Shown piece after piece: positions 43,001 to 53,220 of a DNA stretch of 64,000 nt. How positions within the stretch are numbered: position 1 is the stretch's first letter; each line of letters starts with the position of its first letter. Origin of the DNA: CADEEN01 sp963840805 (GTDB lineage Bacteria > Pseudomonadota > Gammaproteobacteria > Burkholderiales > Burkholderiaceae_C); assembly GCA_963840805.1 (NCBI GenBank), contig CAWJAJ010000006.1, positions 1 through 64,000 of the forward strand, in the 5' to 3' direction. The notes under the pieces are model-generated. The model was not told where the DNA came from. It worked only from the letters and a program-made list of their open reading frames with translations, and did not search any database. A program made the position numbers and the translations under genes.

Positions 43001-44662
43001 ATGCGCTGGCCACCGAAGCTCCGCTTCGTACCGTTCGTCGCCGCCTTGTCCTTGTCGGCTCCATTTGCGGCGGCCCAGAAGCAGACGGTGTGCACCATCA
43101 CCGTCAACTCCGCCGACGAGAAGGAAGCGTTTCGCCGCTACCTGCCCGCAGCGAAGTACGAGTTCGTCGAACTCGTCGAGCGTGACCGGCCCGATTGGCT
43201 GGCCTCGGCCTGCCGCGCGGGCATTGCCTGCGACGTGCTCGTCATCTCCGGCCACTACGACGGCGGCAATGAATTCTTTTCCGATCGGTTGGAGGTGAGC
43301 GAGTTCCTGCCCGTCGACGAACTCGAGCGCGTCTCCTGCAGCGATTCCTGCCCCGGCCTCTTTTCCCAGCTGAAGGAGGTGCATCTGTTCGGCTGCAACA
43401 CCCTGAATCCGCACCCGCAGAGCAGCGCATCGGCGGAGGTCGTTCGCAGTCTCGTGCGCGAAGGACATTCGCCGAAGGAGGCCGAGCGCCACTGGCAATC
43501 GTTGAATGCGGGGCACGGAGAGAGCAGCCGCGACCGCATGCGCCTGGTGTTCAAGGACGTGCCGGTGATCTACGGCTTCTCGTCGGTGGCGCCGCTGGGT
43601 CCGATCGCGGCCTCCACGCTGAGCAGCTACTTCCGCACGAACGGCGCGCGCGAGATCGGACAAGGCCGCCCGAGCGGCCGCCTGCTCGGGCACTTCGCGC
43701 CGTTCGCGATGACCGTGACCCAGGGCATGACCGACCAGGATCCGCACGCCGCCGTGCGGCGCGACGTGTGCCAGTTCGCCGATGACCGCTTGCCGGACGC
43801 GAAGAAGCTCGGCTTCGTGCACCAGCTGCTGCAACGCCCGACGGCGGAAGCCAGGGTCCATCTCGATCGCATCGATCGGTATGCGACGTCGCTCGACGAC
43901 CCTGCGCGGCGCACACCGGAGGTGGCCCAGGCGCTCGCGGCCATCGCGGGCGACGCGGAGGCCCGCGCACGCTTTCTCGACTTCGCGCGCGACGCCGATC
44001 GACCTCCGGTACGGGTGCGCATGCTCAAGGTCGCGCAGGACCTGGGCTGGCTGTCGGCCGACCAACGCTGGGAAGAACTCGCGCTGATGCTGGGCGAACT
44101 GCAGGCCCGCAAGACGGTCGGCATCAGCGAGGTGGATCTCGCCTGCACCTTGAACCAGGCGCACGACCTCGACGGCGCGTTCAACCGGCGCGTCGTGCCG
44201 GGCAGCCCGACCGACGACGTGCCGCATGCCGCGGTTCGCGCCTGCCTGGGCAGCGCCGAGGGTCATGCGCGCACGCTGGATGGGCTGGTCGGCCCTGTCG
44301 AGGCGGACGTCAAGATCGCGCAGGCCTATCTGCGGCACCGGCCCCTCACCGATGCCGCGGAGTTGCGTCGGGTCGCCGACAACATCGCGCACATGCCTGC
44401 GTCCGACGCTCAGTTGCGCGCGCTGGAGGCCCTGGGCCGGCATTACGTGTCCGACCGTGGCATCCTGGAGAGGTTGACGCGCCTCTTCTCGGAGACTTCG
44501 TCGTGGTCCGTCCAGGCCGCGATCGCGGGCATCCTGATCCGCGCCGATCTGCGGTCGATCGCCAGCCCGCAGCTGGTGCACACCTTGCTCGACAAGCGCC
44601 TGCAGTCGCCCCCCGGCGACGACATGGTCGACGCGCTGATACGCCGGCTGCAACCACCTTGA
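43001..44662 (+). CDS. secreted caspase/CHAT-like protein with helical repeats (paralogue 1)
   Basis: A 553-residue protein with a signal peptide (cleavage likely after AAAQ, near residue 26). Residues about 29-200 resemble a clan CD (caspase/CHAT) fold: an N-terminal strand VCTITVNSADEKEAF, CDVLVISGHYDGGNEF with His85, and LKEVHLFGCNTL with Cys132, the order and spacing of the His/Cys dyad in that clan. Residues 230-553 are all helical, with repeated paired helices like HEAT or Sel1-type solenoids. It is followed 53 bp later by a close paralogue. I recognise no named family. Confidence 0.7.
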   Translation: MRWPPKLRFVPFVAALSLSAPFAAAQKQTVCTITVNSADEKEAFRRYLPAAKYEFVELVERDRPDWLASACRAGIACDVLVISGHYDGGNEFFSDRLEVSEFLPVDELERVSCSDSCPGLFSQLKEVHLFGCNTLNPHPQSSASAEVVRSLVREGHSPKEAERHWQSLNAGHGESSRDRMRLVFKDVPVIYGFSSVAPLGPIAASTLSSYFRTNGAREIGQGRPSGRLLGHFAPFAMTVTQGMTDQDPHAAVRRDVCQFADDRLPDAKKLGFVHQLLQRPTAEARVHLDRIDRYATSLDDPARRTPEVAQALAAIAGDAEARARFLDFARDADRPPVRVRMLKVAQDLGWLSADQRWEELALMLGELQARKTVGISEVDLACTLNQAHDLDGAFNRRVVPGSPTDDVPHAAVRACLGSAEGHARTLDGLVGPVEADVKIAQAYLRHRPLTDAAELRRVADNIAHMPASDAQLRALEALGRHYVSDRGILERLTRLFSETSSWSVQAAIAGILIRADLRSIASPQLVHTLLDKRLQSPPGDDMVDALIRRLQPP

Positions 44663-44715
44663 GCGATCGGTAACAAGCCCTTTCCTCGCCCGCGCGGTTT
44701 GTGGAACACTGAATC

Positions 44716-46399
44716 ATGCTGCGTCGAAAACCCGTGAACCGATCCATGTTCGCCACGTCGGCTGCACTCCTGGCGTGCCTGGCCGCGACCTGGTCGTCCG
44801 ATGTGCGCGCTGCACCGAAGACGGTGTGCACCGTCACCATCAACTCCTCCGACGAGAAAGACGCGTTCCAGCGTCATCTGCCGCCCGGCGAGTACAAGTT
44901 CGTCGAACTGGTGCAGCGCGGGAAGCCGGATTGGCTGGAATCGGCCCGCCGGCGCGGCGTGAGCTGCGACGCGCTGATCATTTCCGGCCATTTCGACGAC
45001 GGCACCGAGTTCTACACCGATCGCTTCGACGACCGCGAATTCCTGACGGTCCACGAGATGCAGCAGGCGTCGTGCAGTGCATCTGGTAACGGATTGTTCT
45101 CGAAGCTCAAGGAGGTGTATCTGTTCGGGTGCAACACCTTGAAGTCCGACCCGCGGTATGTGGCCTCGGGCGAGATCACACGCAGCCTGGTCCGCGCGGG
45201 GCATACCCAGTCCGACGCCAACCGCGTGGCCGCCCTGCTCAGCGAGCGCTACGGCCAGAGCAATCGCGACCGGCTTGCGCCACGTATTCAAGGACGTGCC
45301 GGTGCTCTACGGCTTTTCGTCGAAGGCGCCGCTCGGACGCTATGCGGGGCCGCTGCTCGAACGCTACTTCCAGACGGCACCCGCGGGCGAGGTGGCGAGC
45401 GGCCGCGTCAGTCAGACCCTGCTGAAACTCTTCGGGCCGAGTTCGATGATCGCCGTCGCCGGCCTGACCGATGCGGATCCGCACGCGGGCTTTCGCCGCG
45501 ACATGTGCAGCTTCGCCGACGACGGCCCCGCGGATGCACAGAAGCTCGCCTTCATGCACCAGGTGCTGCAGCGCGACGTGACCGAAGTGCGCATGTTCCT
45601 CGAACATCTCGAGCGTTATGCCGCCTCGCTCGGCGCGGCGCAGCGGCGTGTGCCCGAGGTGGCCGCGGCGCTCGGCGCGATCGAACGCGACCGCCCCACC
45701 CGTGAGCGCTACCTCGCGTTTGCACGCGACGCCGACGATGCCGCGGTGCAGACCCGCATGATGGCGCTGGCGCGCAACGTGGGCTGGCTGTCGCCCGCGC
45801 AGGAGCAGGCGGAATTCCTGCACATGCTCGCCGACCGCATGGCGCGCGACGGCATCGGCAAGAACGAGGTCGATCTCGTCTGCGCGACCCACCAGGAGCG
45901 TGACCCTGGCGTGGCGCGGCAACTGCTGGCGACGGGGTCTGCGCGACCCGGCAACGTGGCGCACTCGGCCGTGCTGGCGTGCCTGGGCAACGCAGAGGCC
46001 CACGAACGCACGGTGCGCGCGCTGACGAGTTCGCGTGACGAGGAGGTCGCGATCGCCCAGGCCTACCTGCGCCAGCGACCGCTGGCCGATGTGGGTGAAC
46101 TGCGCAGCGTCACGTCGGGTATCGCGCGCATGACCGCCGCCGGCGCGCAGGTGCGCGCCCTCGAGACGCTGGCCAAGCAGCGGCTGGCCGATCCGCAAAG
46201 CCTGCAGGAGATCGCAGGACTTTTCCCGCTGGCCCGCTCGCTCGAAGTGCAGCGCGCGATCGCCGGCATCCTGATCCGCTCCGACACCAAGATGCTGGCG
46301 CGCGCCGACCTGGCCCGCTCGCTGCGCCAGCACCGGCTCAAGTCACCCGACGGCAGCGACGTGATCGACGTGCTGATTCGCTTGCTTCAATCCACCTAG
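44716..46399 (+). CDS. secreted caspase/CHAT-like protein with helical repeats (paralogue 2), frame broken
   Basis: Closely similar to paralogue 1 along its whole length. It has a signal peptide, VCTVTINSSDEKDAF, CDALIISGHFDDGTEF with His92, LKEVYLFGCNTL with Cys139, the shared FKDVPVLYGFSSKAPLG segment, and a helical C-terminal half ending LLQST. One extra base near 45276 shifts the frame (the conserved RDRxRxVFKDVP is split there); joined, it is about 560 residues. The His and Cys are kept in both copies, which argues for catalysis or structure. Confidence 0.68.
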
Positions 46400-46516
46400 C
46401 AGGGCGGTGCGGCACCGCCGCGCCCACGGCCGTCCCGTTGGAACTCGACCCTCTCGCCGGGCTGGTGCCATCGCACCGCGGCCGTCGCTCGAAGGCGCCT
46501 GATGCTGGAAGGCCGT

Positions 46517-48301
46517 TCAGGCCAGCGGTGGCAGTCGCTCGCCGATCTGCTGTCGCCACATGGCGTAGTAGAGGCCCTTGCGCTCGAGGAGTGCGTCGTG
46601 GCTTCCGCTCTCGACGATGCGGCCTTTCTCCAGCACGAAGATCGTTTCGGCGTGCATGATCGTCGACAGGCGATGCGCGATCAGGATCGTGATCTGATTG
46701 CTTCGCGCAGACACCGAGCGGACGGTCTCGGTGATCCGCTCCTCGGTGATCGAGTCCAGCGCCGAGGTGGCCTCGTCGAAGATCAGCAGCCTGGGCTGCC
46801 GCAGCAACGCACGCGCGATCGACAGACGCTGCCGCTCTCCCCCTGACAGCTTCATGCCCATCTCGCCGATCAGCGAGTCCAGCCCTGCGGGCGACTTCTC
46901 GAGCAGAGGCCCGCACGAGGCCTGCTCGAGCGCGGCGCGGATATCGGCGTCACCGGCCTCGGGCTTCACGAACTGCATGTTCTCGCGAATGGTGCCTGCG
47001 AACAGGTGTGTTTCCTGGGTCACGAACCCGATCTGCCGCCGCGCTTCGTTGTAGCGCAGGTCCTTCGTCGAGATGTCGTTGTAGAACACCTCGCCGCTCG
47101 CCGGCGTGTAGAGGCCGACCAGCAACTTGACGAGCGTCGACTTGCCCGAGCCCGACGGACCGACGAAGGCGATCGTGTCACCCAGCTTTGCAGAGAAGGT
47201 CACCTCTTCGAGCGCATTGTCGGCAGCGTCCTTGTGCCGGAAGGTCACTTCCGAGAAGCGAAGGTTCGTGAGCGGCCCGATTTCCACGGGCGACTCGGGC
47301 CGCCGCTCGATGGGCTTGGCCATCAACGTTGCGAAGTTCGCGAACGAGGCCTCGGCTTCCCGCCAGGCAATGATGATGTTGCCGAGTTCCTGCAGCGGCG
47401 CGAAGATCGCCACCGAGATGAACTGCATGGCGATCAGTTCACCCGTGCTCACGATGTCGCGAAAGATCAGCCACAACAGCGCGAAGAGGATCGACAGCTT
47501 GAGCAGGCTCAGCGTCGTGCCCTGGAGGAACGACAACAGGCGAATGCGCTTCACCTTCTGCATTTCCAGCGCGAAGATGTTCATGGTCTGGGCCTGAAGG
47601 CGCCGTATCTCGACGAAGGTGAGCCCCAGGCTCTTGATCAGCTCGACATTGCGAAACGACTCGCTGATGAAGCCCGAGCTGCGGTTCGTCTCGCGCACGA
47701 TCGAGCGCTGCTGACCTTTGATCTCGCGGCTGAGCAATCCGGTCAGTCCGCCGAGCACCAGGACCCCGACGAGGAACACCGGCACCAGCGCCCAATGCTT
47801 CGTCACGGAGTACCAGCACAGGAATGCGATGCCGACGAACGCCGCGAACGCGGTGTTGATGAAGGCATTGATGAACCGCTCGCTGTCCGCACGAACCTTC
47901 TGCAGCATGGAAAGCACTTCGCCGCTCTTCAGGTCCTCGAACTCCTGGAACTTCAGGCGCAACGTCTGCCGCAGCCCGTCGTTGAAGATCTGCGTGCCGA
48001 ACTTCTGCACGATGAGGCGCGTGACGTACTCCTGCAGTGCCTTGGCGAGCCTCGACAGAACCGCCACCACGACCGCCAGCGCAAGCAGCGACAGCACACC
48101 CGACACCAGCTCGTCATCGCTTCTTCCGGCGCGCCCGATGGCGTACTCATCGATGATCCTGCCGAAGATGATGGGATCGACGAGCGCCAGTATCTGACTG
48201 ATCGCTGCCAGCAGCAGCGCCAGGGCGGCCAGCCGGCGATGCGGGCGCAGGTAGGTCCACAGCAGGTGCATCGGGCGAGTATCCGGCGTCGTGCCTTGCA
48301 A
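46517..48301 (-). CDS. ABC exporter, fused permease and ATPase
   Basis: A 594-residue half-transporter: six membrane helices in residues 20-310, then an ATPase with Walker A VGPSGSGKSTLVKLL, signature KLSGGERQRLSIARALL and Walker B LLIFDEATSALDS. It is of the MsbA/multidrug or peptide exporter type and would work as a homodimer in the inner membrane. An internal ATG at 48271 (MHLLWTYLRPHRRLA) is also a plausible start. It is convergent with the caspase-like pair; export of something related to those proteins is only a thought. Confidence 0.88.
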   Translation of the reverse strand: MQGTTPDTRPMHLLWTYLRPHRRLAALALLLAAISQILALVDPIIFGRIIDEYAIGRAGRSDDELVSGVLSLLALAVVVAVLSRLAKALQEYVTRLIVQKFGTQIFNDGLRQTLRLKFQEFEDLKSGEVLSMLQKVRADSERFINAFINTAFAAFVGIAFLCWYSVTKHWALVPVFLVGVLVLGGLTGLLSREIKGQQRSIVRETNRSSGFISESFRNVELIKSLGLTFVEIRRLQAQTMNIFALEMQKVKRIRLLSFLQGTTLSLLKLSILFALLWLIFRDIVSTGELIAMQFISVAIFAPLQELGNIIIAWREAEASFANFATLMAKPIERRPESPVEIGPLTNLRFSEVTFRHKDAADNALEEVTFSAKLGDTIAFVGPSGSGKSTLVKLLVGLYTPASGEVFYNDISTKDLRYNEARRQIGFVTQETHLFAGTIRENMQFVKPEAGDADIRAALEQASCGPLLEKSPAGLDSLIGEMGMKLSGGERQRLSIARALLRQPRLLIFDEATSALDSITEERITETVRSVSARSNQITILIAHRLSTIMHAETIFVLEKGRIVESGSHDALLERKGLYYAMWRQQIGERLPPLA

Positions 48302-48361
48302 AGGTGCAGCGCCGGCCGGCCGAACCTGCCGAGCGACCCCAGCGGTACAGACGCTTGCAGG

Positions 48362-49156
48362 TCAGGCCCTGACCGCCGCGCGGTAGGCGTGCCACGAGGC
48401 GTGCCCGAGCACCGGCCCGACGACGAGCAGCCCGGCGAACCACGGCAGCATCGCCAGCACCACCAGCGCGGTGATCAGCGCACCCCACAGCAGCATCACG
48501 CCGGGTTGCGTGAACACCAGGCGCAGGCTGGTCAGGCCGGCGGTGATGGCGTCGACCGGGCGGTCGAGGATCAGCGGCATCGCGACCACGCTGGTGGCGA
48601 AGATCAGCCCGGCGAAGACGCCGCCGACGGCCAGGTAGGCGACGATGAAGGCCAGGTTGTCGGGCTCGAGCAGCGCCCCGATCGAGCCCTTGAAGTCGGG
48701 CATGCCGTCGAAGCTGACGGCGAACACCACCAGCGAGGCGCGGGCCCACAGCATCTCGAGCACCAGCAGCACGAAGCCGAAGATCGCCAGCGTGCCGGTG
48801 CGCGTGTCCCAGGCCAGCAGCGAATCGCCGAAATCGGGCCGCTCGCCGCGCTCCAGGCTCTGGCTGGCGCGGTACAGGCCCAGGCACAGGAACGGCCCCA
48901 TCAGCAGGAAGCCGGCCGACAGCGCGAGCACGTAGGCCGGTGCGTGCTCGTAGGCCTTCAGCAGCGCCCAGCCCATCACCGTGAAGCCGCCGCCGTAGAA
49001 CAGCCCGATGCCCGGGCAGCGCACGAAGTCGCGCCAGCCCAGGCGCAGCCAGCGCCACGGATCGGCCCAGCGCAACGTATTCAACACGATGGGTGGCGCG
49101 GGCGGCGCCGCCGGCTCGGGCAGATCGGATGGTTCGTGGTTGCCGGAGGCGCTCAT
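48362..49156 (-). CDS. DUF2189 membrane protein
   Basis: A 264-residue protein with a Pro-rich N-terminal tail and six membrane helices. WLRLGWRDFVRCPGIGLFYG near residue 36 and GPFLCLGLYRASQSLERGE near residue 86 are typical of DUF2189. Function is unknown. It lies 21 bp after ubiB on the same strand. Confidence 0.85.
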   Translation of the reverse strand: MSASGNHEPSDLPEPAAPPAPPIVLNTLRWADPWRWLRLGWRDFVRCPGIGLFYGGGFTVMGWALLKAYEHAPAYVLALSAGFLLMGPFLCLGLYRASQSLERGERPDFGDSLLAWDTRTGTLAIFGFVLLVLEMLWARASLVVFAVSFDGMPDFKGSIGALLEPDNLAFIVAYLAVGGVFAGLIFATSVVAMPLILDRPVDAITAGLTSLRLVFTQPGVMLLWGALITALVVLAMLPWFAGLLVVGPVLGHASWHAYRAAVRA

Positions 49157-49177
49157 CGTCGACGGGGGCTGGGGCGG

Positions 49178-50878
49178 TCAGTCGTCGTCATTGTCGCGCG
49201 GGTGGCGGCTGCGCCACATCGAGCGCAGCAGCACCAGCCCGCCGAGCGCGGCGCCGACGTAGCCGAGCAGTCCGAACGCCGGCAGCCCGAGCAGCGTCGG
49301 CCCACCGCCCACCGTCATCACGATCGACGAGCCGATGATCAGTGCCGCGACCACCAGCGACAGCGACAGGCGGTCTGCCGCGCGGTCGAGCTGATCGCCG
49401 ACGCGGCGGATGTGCGCGATATCGATGCTCACCTGCACCTGGCCGTGGCGCGCGCGCCGCAGCAGCCGCGACAGGTCGTGCGGCAACTCGCCGGCCACCG
49501 CCAGCGCACGGCGCAGCGTCTGCCAGCCGCGCTGCGCCAGCGCCTGGGGCTGGTAGCGCGCGCGCACCACCTGGCGCAGCAGCGGCAGCGCCTCGGTGGT
49601 CATGTGGAAGTCGGGATCGAGCCCGCCGCCCATGCCCTCGAGCGAAATGAAGGCCTTGATCAGCAGCGCCAGGTCGGCCGGCAGCGCCAGCCGGTGCTCG
49701 CGCAGCACGGTGGTCACCTCGGCCAGCATCTGGCCCAGCTTCAGCTGCGCCAGCGGGGTGCCGTGGTGCTGGTCGACGAAGGCCTCGATCTCGTCCTCGA
49801 GTTGCGCCAGATGCACCGCATGCTGGTCGCCGGTCCATTCGAGCAGCACGTCGGCCACCGCCTGCGGCTGGCGCTCGACCAGGCCGAGCAGCAACTGCAG
49901 CAACTCCTCGCGCCGGCGCGGCGAGAGCCGGCCGACCATGCCGAAGTCGATGAACGCGAGCCGGTTGCCGGGCAGGTAGAACACGTTGCCGGGGTGCGGA
50001 TCGGCGTGGAAGAAGCCGTCCTCGACGATCATCTTCAACACCGCGCGCGCGCCGCGCTTGGCCAGCAGCTTGCGATCGAGCCCTTCGCGCGTGATGCGCT
50101 CGAGGTCTTCGCCGGGAACGCCGTCGATGTAGTCCTGCACGTTGACGCGCTCGCCGGTGTAGTCCCAGTGCACGCGCGGGATCACGACCTCGGGCAGTGC
50201 GGCCAGGTTGGTGGCGATGCGCTCGGCATTGCGGCATTCGGCGGCGAGGTCGAGTTCGCGGCGCAGCGAGTGCGCGAACTCGCGCACCAACTGGCGCGGC
50301 CGGTAGGGCTTGAGCGCCGGCCAGTCCTGGTCGGCCGCCGCGGCTGCGCGGTCCAGCAGGCGCAGATCGGCTTCGATCACGTTGCGGATGTCGGGCCGCC
50401 GGATCTTCACGACGACCTCGGTGCCGTCCTTCAACTGCGCGCGATGCACCTGCGCGATCGACGCCGCCGCCAGCGGTTCGACGTCGAAGCGCGCGAACAC
50501 CGCCTCGGGCTCGCCGCCGAGGTCTTCGCGCAATTGCGGCCGCAGCAGGTCGAGCGGCACCGGCGGCACGCGGCTGTGCAGCTTGGCGAACTCGGCGATC
50601 CACTCGGGGCCGAACAGGTCGGCGCGGCCGGCCAGGATCTGGCCGAGCTTGACGAAGGTGGGCCCCAGTTCCTCGAGCGCGCGCCGCACCTGCGCCGGTG
50701 GCTCGAGCCGCGCCAGCTCGCCGGCGTGGTCCCAGTGCAGCGCATGGCCGGCGCGGGCCAGCGTCTCGGACAGGCCGAGACGGCGCACGGCATCGCCGAA
50801 GCCGTGGCGGATCAGCACGCCGGCGATATCGTTCAAGCGTCCGAGGTCGCGCGCGCTGCCCAGGGTCTCGATCAGCAT
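49178..50878 (-). CDS. ubiB: UbiB/AarF-type ABC1 kinase-like protein
   Basis: A 566-residue protein with the atypical kinase features: FVKLGQILAGR (KxGQ motif), the Ala-rich loop AAASIAQVHRAQLKDG, the DGFFHADPHPGNVFYLPG catalytic region and two C-terminal membrane helices (about 500-550). UbiB supports ubiquinone biosynthesis or distribution at the inner membrane. The usual ubiE/ubiJ partners are not adjacent, so another AarF paralogue is possible. ATG 50878 gives the family-typical start. Confidence 0.82.
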   Translation of the reverse strand: MLIETLGSARDLGRLNDIAGVLIRHGFGDAVRRLGLSETLARAGHALHWDHAGELARLEPPAQVRRALEELGPTFVKLGQILAGRADLFGPEWIAEFAKLHSRVPPVPLDLLRPQLREDLGGEPEAVFARFDVEPLAAASIAQVHRAQLKDGTEVVVKIRRPDIRNVIEADLRLLDRAAAAADQDWPALKPYRPRQLVREFAHSLRRELDLAAECRNAERIATNLAALPEVVIPRVHWDYTGERVNVQDYIDGVPGEDLERITREGLDRKLLAKRGARAVLKMIVEDGFFHADPHPGNVFYLPGNRLAFIDFGMVGRLSPRRREELLQLLLGLVERQPQAVADVLLEWTGDQHAVHLAQLEDEIEAFVDQHHGTPLAQLKLGQMLAEVTTVLREHRLALPADLALLIKAFISLEGMGGGLDPDFHMTTEALPLLRQVVRARYQPQALAQRGWQTLRRALAVAGELPHDLSRLLRRARHGQVQVSIDIAHIRRVGDQLDRAADRLSLSLVVAALIIGSSIVMTVGGGPTLLGLPAFGLLGYVGAALGGLVLLRSMWRSRHPRDNDDD

Positions 50879-50968
50879 GGCCTCAGTATGGCGGCGACAC
50901 ACGGCAGGCGGGCGCACCGCCCGGCGCCGGCGTGATCTGCGTCAAGCGCAACCACGGCGCCGTGCCGC

Positions 50969-52147
50969 TCAGATGACGTTGTGCTCGACCAGCCGCTCGC
51001 CGCGCAACAGGCGTTCGGCGGCCAGCGGTGCCAGATCGATGCTGGCGAAGTGCCCGCGCGCGATGCGCTCGGCCATCGCGCGGCCGACGGCCGGCGCGTG
51101 CTGCATGCCGTGGCCCGAGAAGCCGCAGGCGACGAACGCATTGCGCCAACCCGGCAACGCGCCGGCGATGCCGTTGTGGTCGAAGCGGTTCATCTCGTAG
51201 TAGCCGGCCCAGGCCGAATGCACGCGCAGGGCCTCGAAGGCCGGGATGCGGGCGGCCAGCGCCGGCCAGATGACGTCGTCGAACAGGCCATGGTCGATGG
51301 CGTCGAGCGGCAACTCGTCGGTGCCTGCGGCGGCGTCGTCGCGCGGCGGCGCACCGGCCAGGAACAGGCCGCCCTCGGGCCGCAGCCACACGCCCGAAGG
51401 ATCGATCAGCAGCGGGCAACCCGGCAGGCGGGCCGGCGACGACAGCACGAACACGTCGCGCTTCTGCGCATGCACCGGCAACGTGAATCCGAGGGCCGTG
51501 GCGAGCGGCGCGCTCCAGGCGCCGGCGGCGATCAGCACCGCATCGCCGGCGTGGGCCCGGCCTTCGGCATCGCGCACCGCGCGCACGCGATCGCCGTCGC
51601 GGTCGAAGCCCGTCGCCTCGGCGTGCACGAAGCGGGCGCCGCAGGCCTGCGCCTTGCGCCGGAACGCGGCGTGCAGGGCAGGGCCGTCGAACCAGCCTTC
51701 GCCGCGCACGCCGTGCGTGCCGAGCACCACGCCGTCGGTCGCCAGCCAGGGCCAGCGCGCGCGCAGCGCGGCGGCGTCGAGCAACTCGATCGCGGCGCCG
51801 TGCGCGCATTGCACGGCGTGGTTGGCGCGCAGTTGCGCCGCGCCGGCGGCGCTGGCGAGGTACAGGTAGCCGGCCTCGACCAGCCCGACATCGGGCCGCT
51901 GGCCGTCGACTTCGAGCTCGTCGCCGATGCGGTGCAGGAACGCGAGGCTGGCCTGCGACAACGCGATGTTGATCGGCGTCGAGAACTGCTGGCGGATCGA
52001 ACTCGCCGACAGCGCGCTCGATGCGCGGCGGTAGCTCGGGTCGCGTTCGAGCACCGTCACCGCGACGCCGTGGTCGCGGGCGAGAAAGCAGGCGGTGGCG
52101 GCACCGATCACGCCGCCGCCGACGATCACTACACTCGAACTCGTCAT
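50969..52147 (-). CDS. FAD-dependent oxidoreductase (DAO/sarcosine oxidase family)
   Basis: A 392-residue flavoprotein with the N-terminal VVIVGGGVIGAATACFLARD dinucleotide site, SALSASSIRQQFSTPINIAL near residue 45 and the C-terminal AFVACGFSGHGMQHAPAVG motif, close to FOXRED1/sarcosine-oxidase-like enzymes. It would oxidise an amine or imino acid such as proline, hydroxyproline or glycine derivatives. Its start codon overlaps that of the divergent cyclodeaminase gene. Confidence 0.85.
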   Translation of the reverse strand: MTSSSVVIVGGGVIGAATACFLARDHGVAVTVLERDPSYRRASSALSASSIRQQFSTPINIALSQASLAFLHRIGDELEVDGQRPDVGLVEAGYLYLASAAGAAQLRANHAVQCAHGAAIELLDAAALRARWPWLATDGVVLGTHGVRGEGWFDGPALHAAFRRKAQACGARFVHAEATGFDRDGDRVRAVRDAEGRAHAGDAVLIAAGAWSAPLATALGFTLPVHAQKRDVFVLSSPARLPGCPLLIDPSGVWLRPEGGLFLAGAPPRDDAAAGTDELPLDAIDHGLFDDVIWPALAARIPAFEALRVHSAWAGYYEMNRFDHNGIAGALPGWRNAFVACGFSGHGMQHAPAVGRAMAERIARGHFASIDLAPLAAERLLRGERLVEHNVI

Positions 52148-53220
52148 GACGTTGCGAGTCTATTCAGCCGCCGAGGTGCATGCCGCGCTGCCGTGGCAGG
52201 CGCTCGCCGACGCGCTCGTTGCCGCGTTCGTCGCCGGCGACACCACGGTGCCGCTGCGCCATGCGCATGCCCTCGCGCCTGGGGACAGCGAAGGCGGCAC
52301 GCTGCTGCTGATGCCGGCGTGGTCGGCCAGCGCGCTGGGGGTCAAGCTGGTCACGGTGATGCCGCGGGCCGCCGCGCAGGGCCTGCCGACGGTGCAGGCC
52401 AGCTACCTGCTCAGCGACCGCGTCAGCGGCGCGCCGCTGGCACTGCTCGACGGCGAGGCATTGACGCTGCGCCGCACCGCGGCGGCCTCGGCGCTGGCGG
52501 CGCAGCGCATGGCCCGCCGCGACGCTGCGCACGTTGCTGAGCGTCGGCGCCGGTCGGCTCGCGCCGTGGCTGGTGCGCGCGCACCTGGCGCTGAACCCCT
52601 CGTTGGCGCAGGTGCTGGTCTGGGCAAGGCAGGGGCAGGCCGCCGCGGCACTGGCGGCGCAATTGCGGGCCGAGGGCATCGATGCGCTGCCGCGCGACGA
52701 CCTCGCCGCCGCGGTGGGCGACGCGCAGATCGTCAGCTGTGCGACCACCGCGACGGCGCCGGTGGTGCATGGCGCCTGGCTCGCGCCGGGCACGCATCTC
52801 GATCTGGTCGGCGGCTTTCGGCCCGACATGCGCGAGGTCGACGATGCCGCGGTGGCCCGTGCGCGCATCGTCGTCGACACCCGCGCCGGCGCGCTGGCCG
52901 AGGCCGGCGATCTGGTGCAGCCGCTGGCGTGCGGCGTGATCGACGAAGCCCGCGTCGTCGGCGACCTTGCCGAGTTGCTGCGGGGCGAGTGCGCTGGCCG
53001 CACGGCCGACGATCAGATCACGCTGTTCAAGTCGGTCGGCACCGCGCTCGAGGATCTGGCTGCCGCGCAGCTGGTGCATCGCTGCGGGCTGGCTGCGCTC
53101 AAGGCCGCGGCGCACCCGCCGGATCTCGTCGACGATCAGCAGCACCGCGCCGAGCGTGATGGCGCTGTCGGCGAGGTTGAAGCTGGGGAAGTACCAGCCG
53201 CGCCCAGTGCACCTGGATGA
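52146..53220 (+). CDS. ornithine cyclodeaminase/mu-crystallin family protein, frame broken
   Basis: The N-terminal part (LPWQALADALVAAFVAGDTT, TLLLMPAWSASALGVKLVTV, GAPLALLDGEALTLRRTAAA) is in one frame to about 52520. The Rossmann part (LSVGAGRLAPWLVRAHLAL, then SCATTATAPVVHGAWLAPGT and DITLFKSVGTAL-like ADDQITLFKSVG) is in the next, so one indel near 52520 is inferred. Family members are ornithine cyclodeaminases or pyrroline-2-carboxylate reductases. The true end is uncertain, because the last about 35 codons overlap the lspA 3' end on the other strand. Confidence 0.75.

Noticed and set aside
45270..45282. Programmed frameshift in the second caspase-like paralogue
   Set aside because: No slippery heptamer or stable downstream structure is evident, and many other genes in the window show similar single-base breaks.
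47006..50935. Very long plus-strand open frame antisense to the ABC exporter, DUF2189 and ubiB
   Set aside because: It mirrors well-supported minus-strand genes; the product is Gln/His/Arg-rich low complexity, the usual result of high GC content opposite real genes. The same applies to 5966-8731 opposite mrpAB.
53099..53220. Genuine 3' overlap of the cyclodeaminase and lspA genes
   Set aside because: Both C-termini are affected by inferred indels, so the apparent overlap cannot be trusted.
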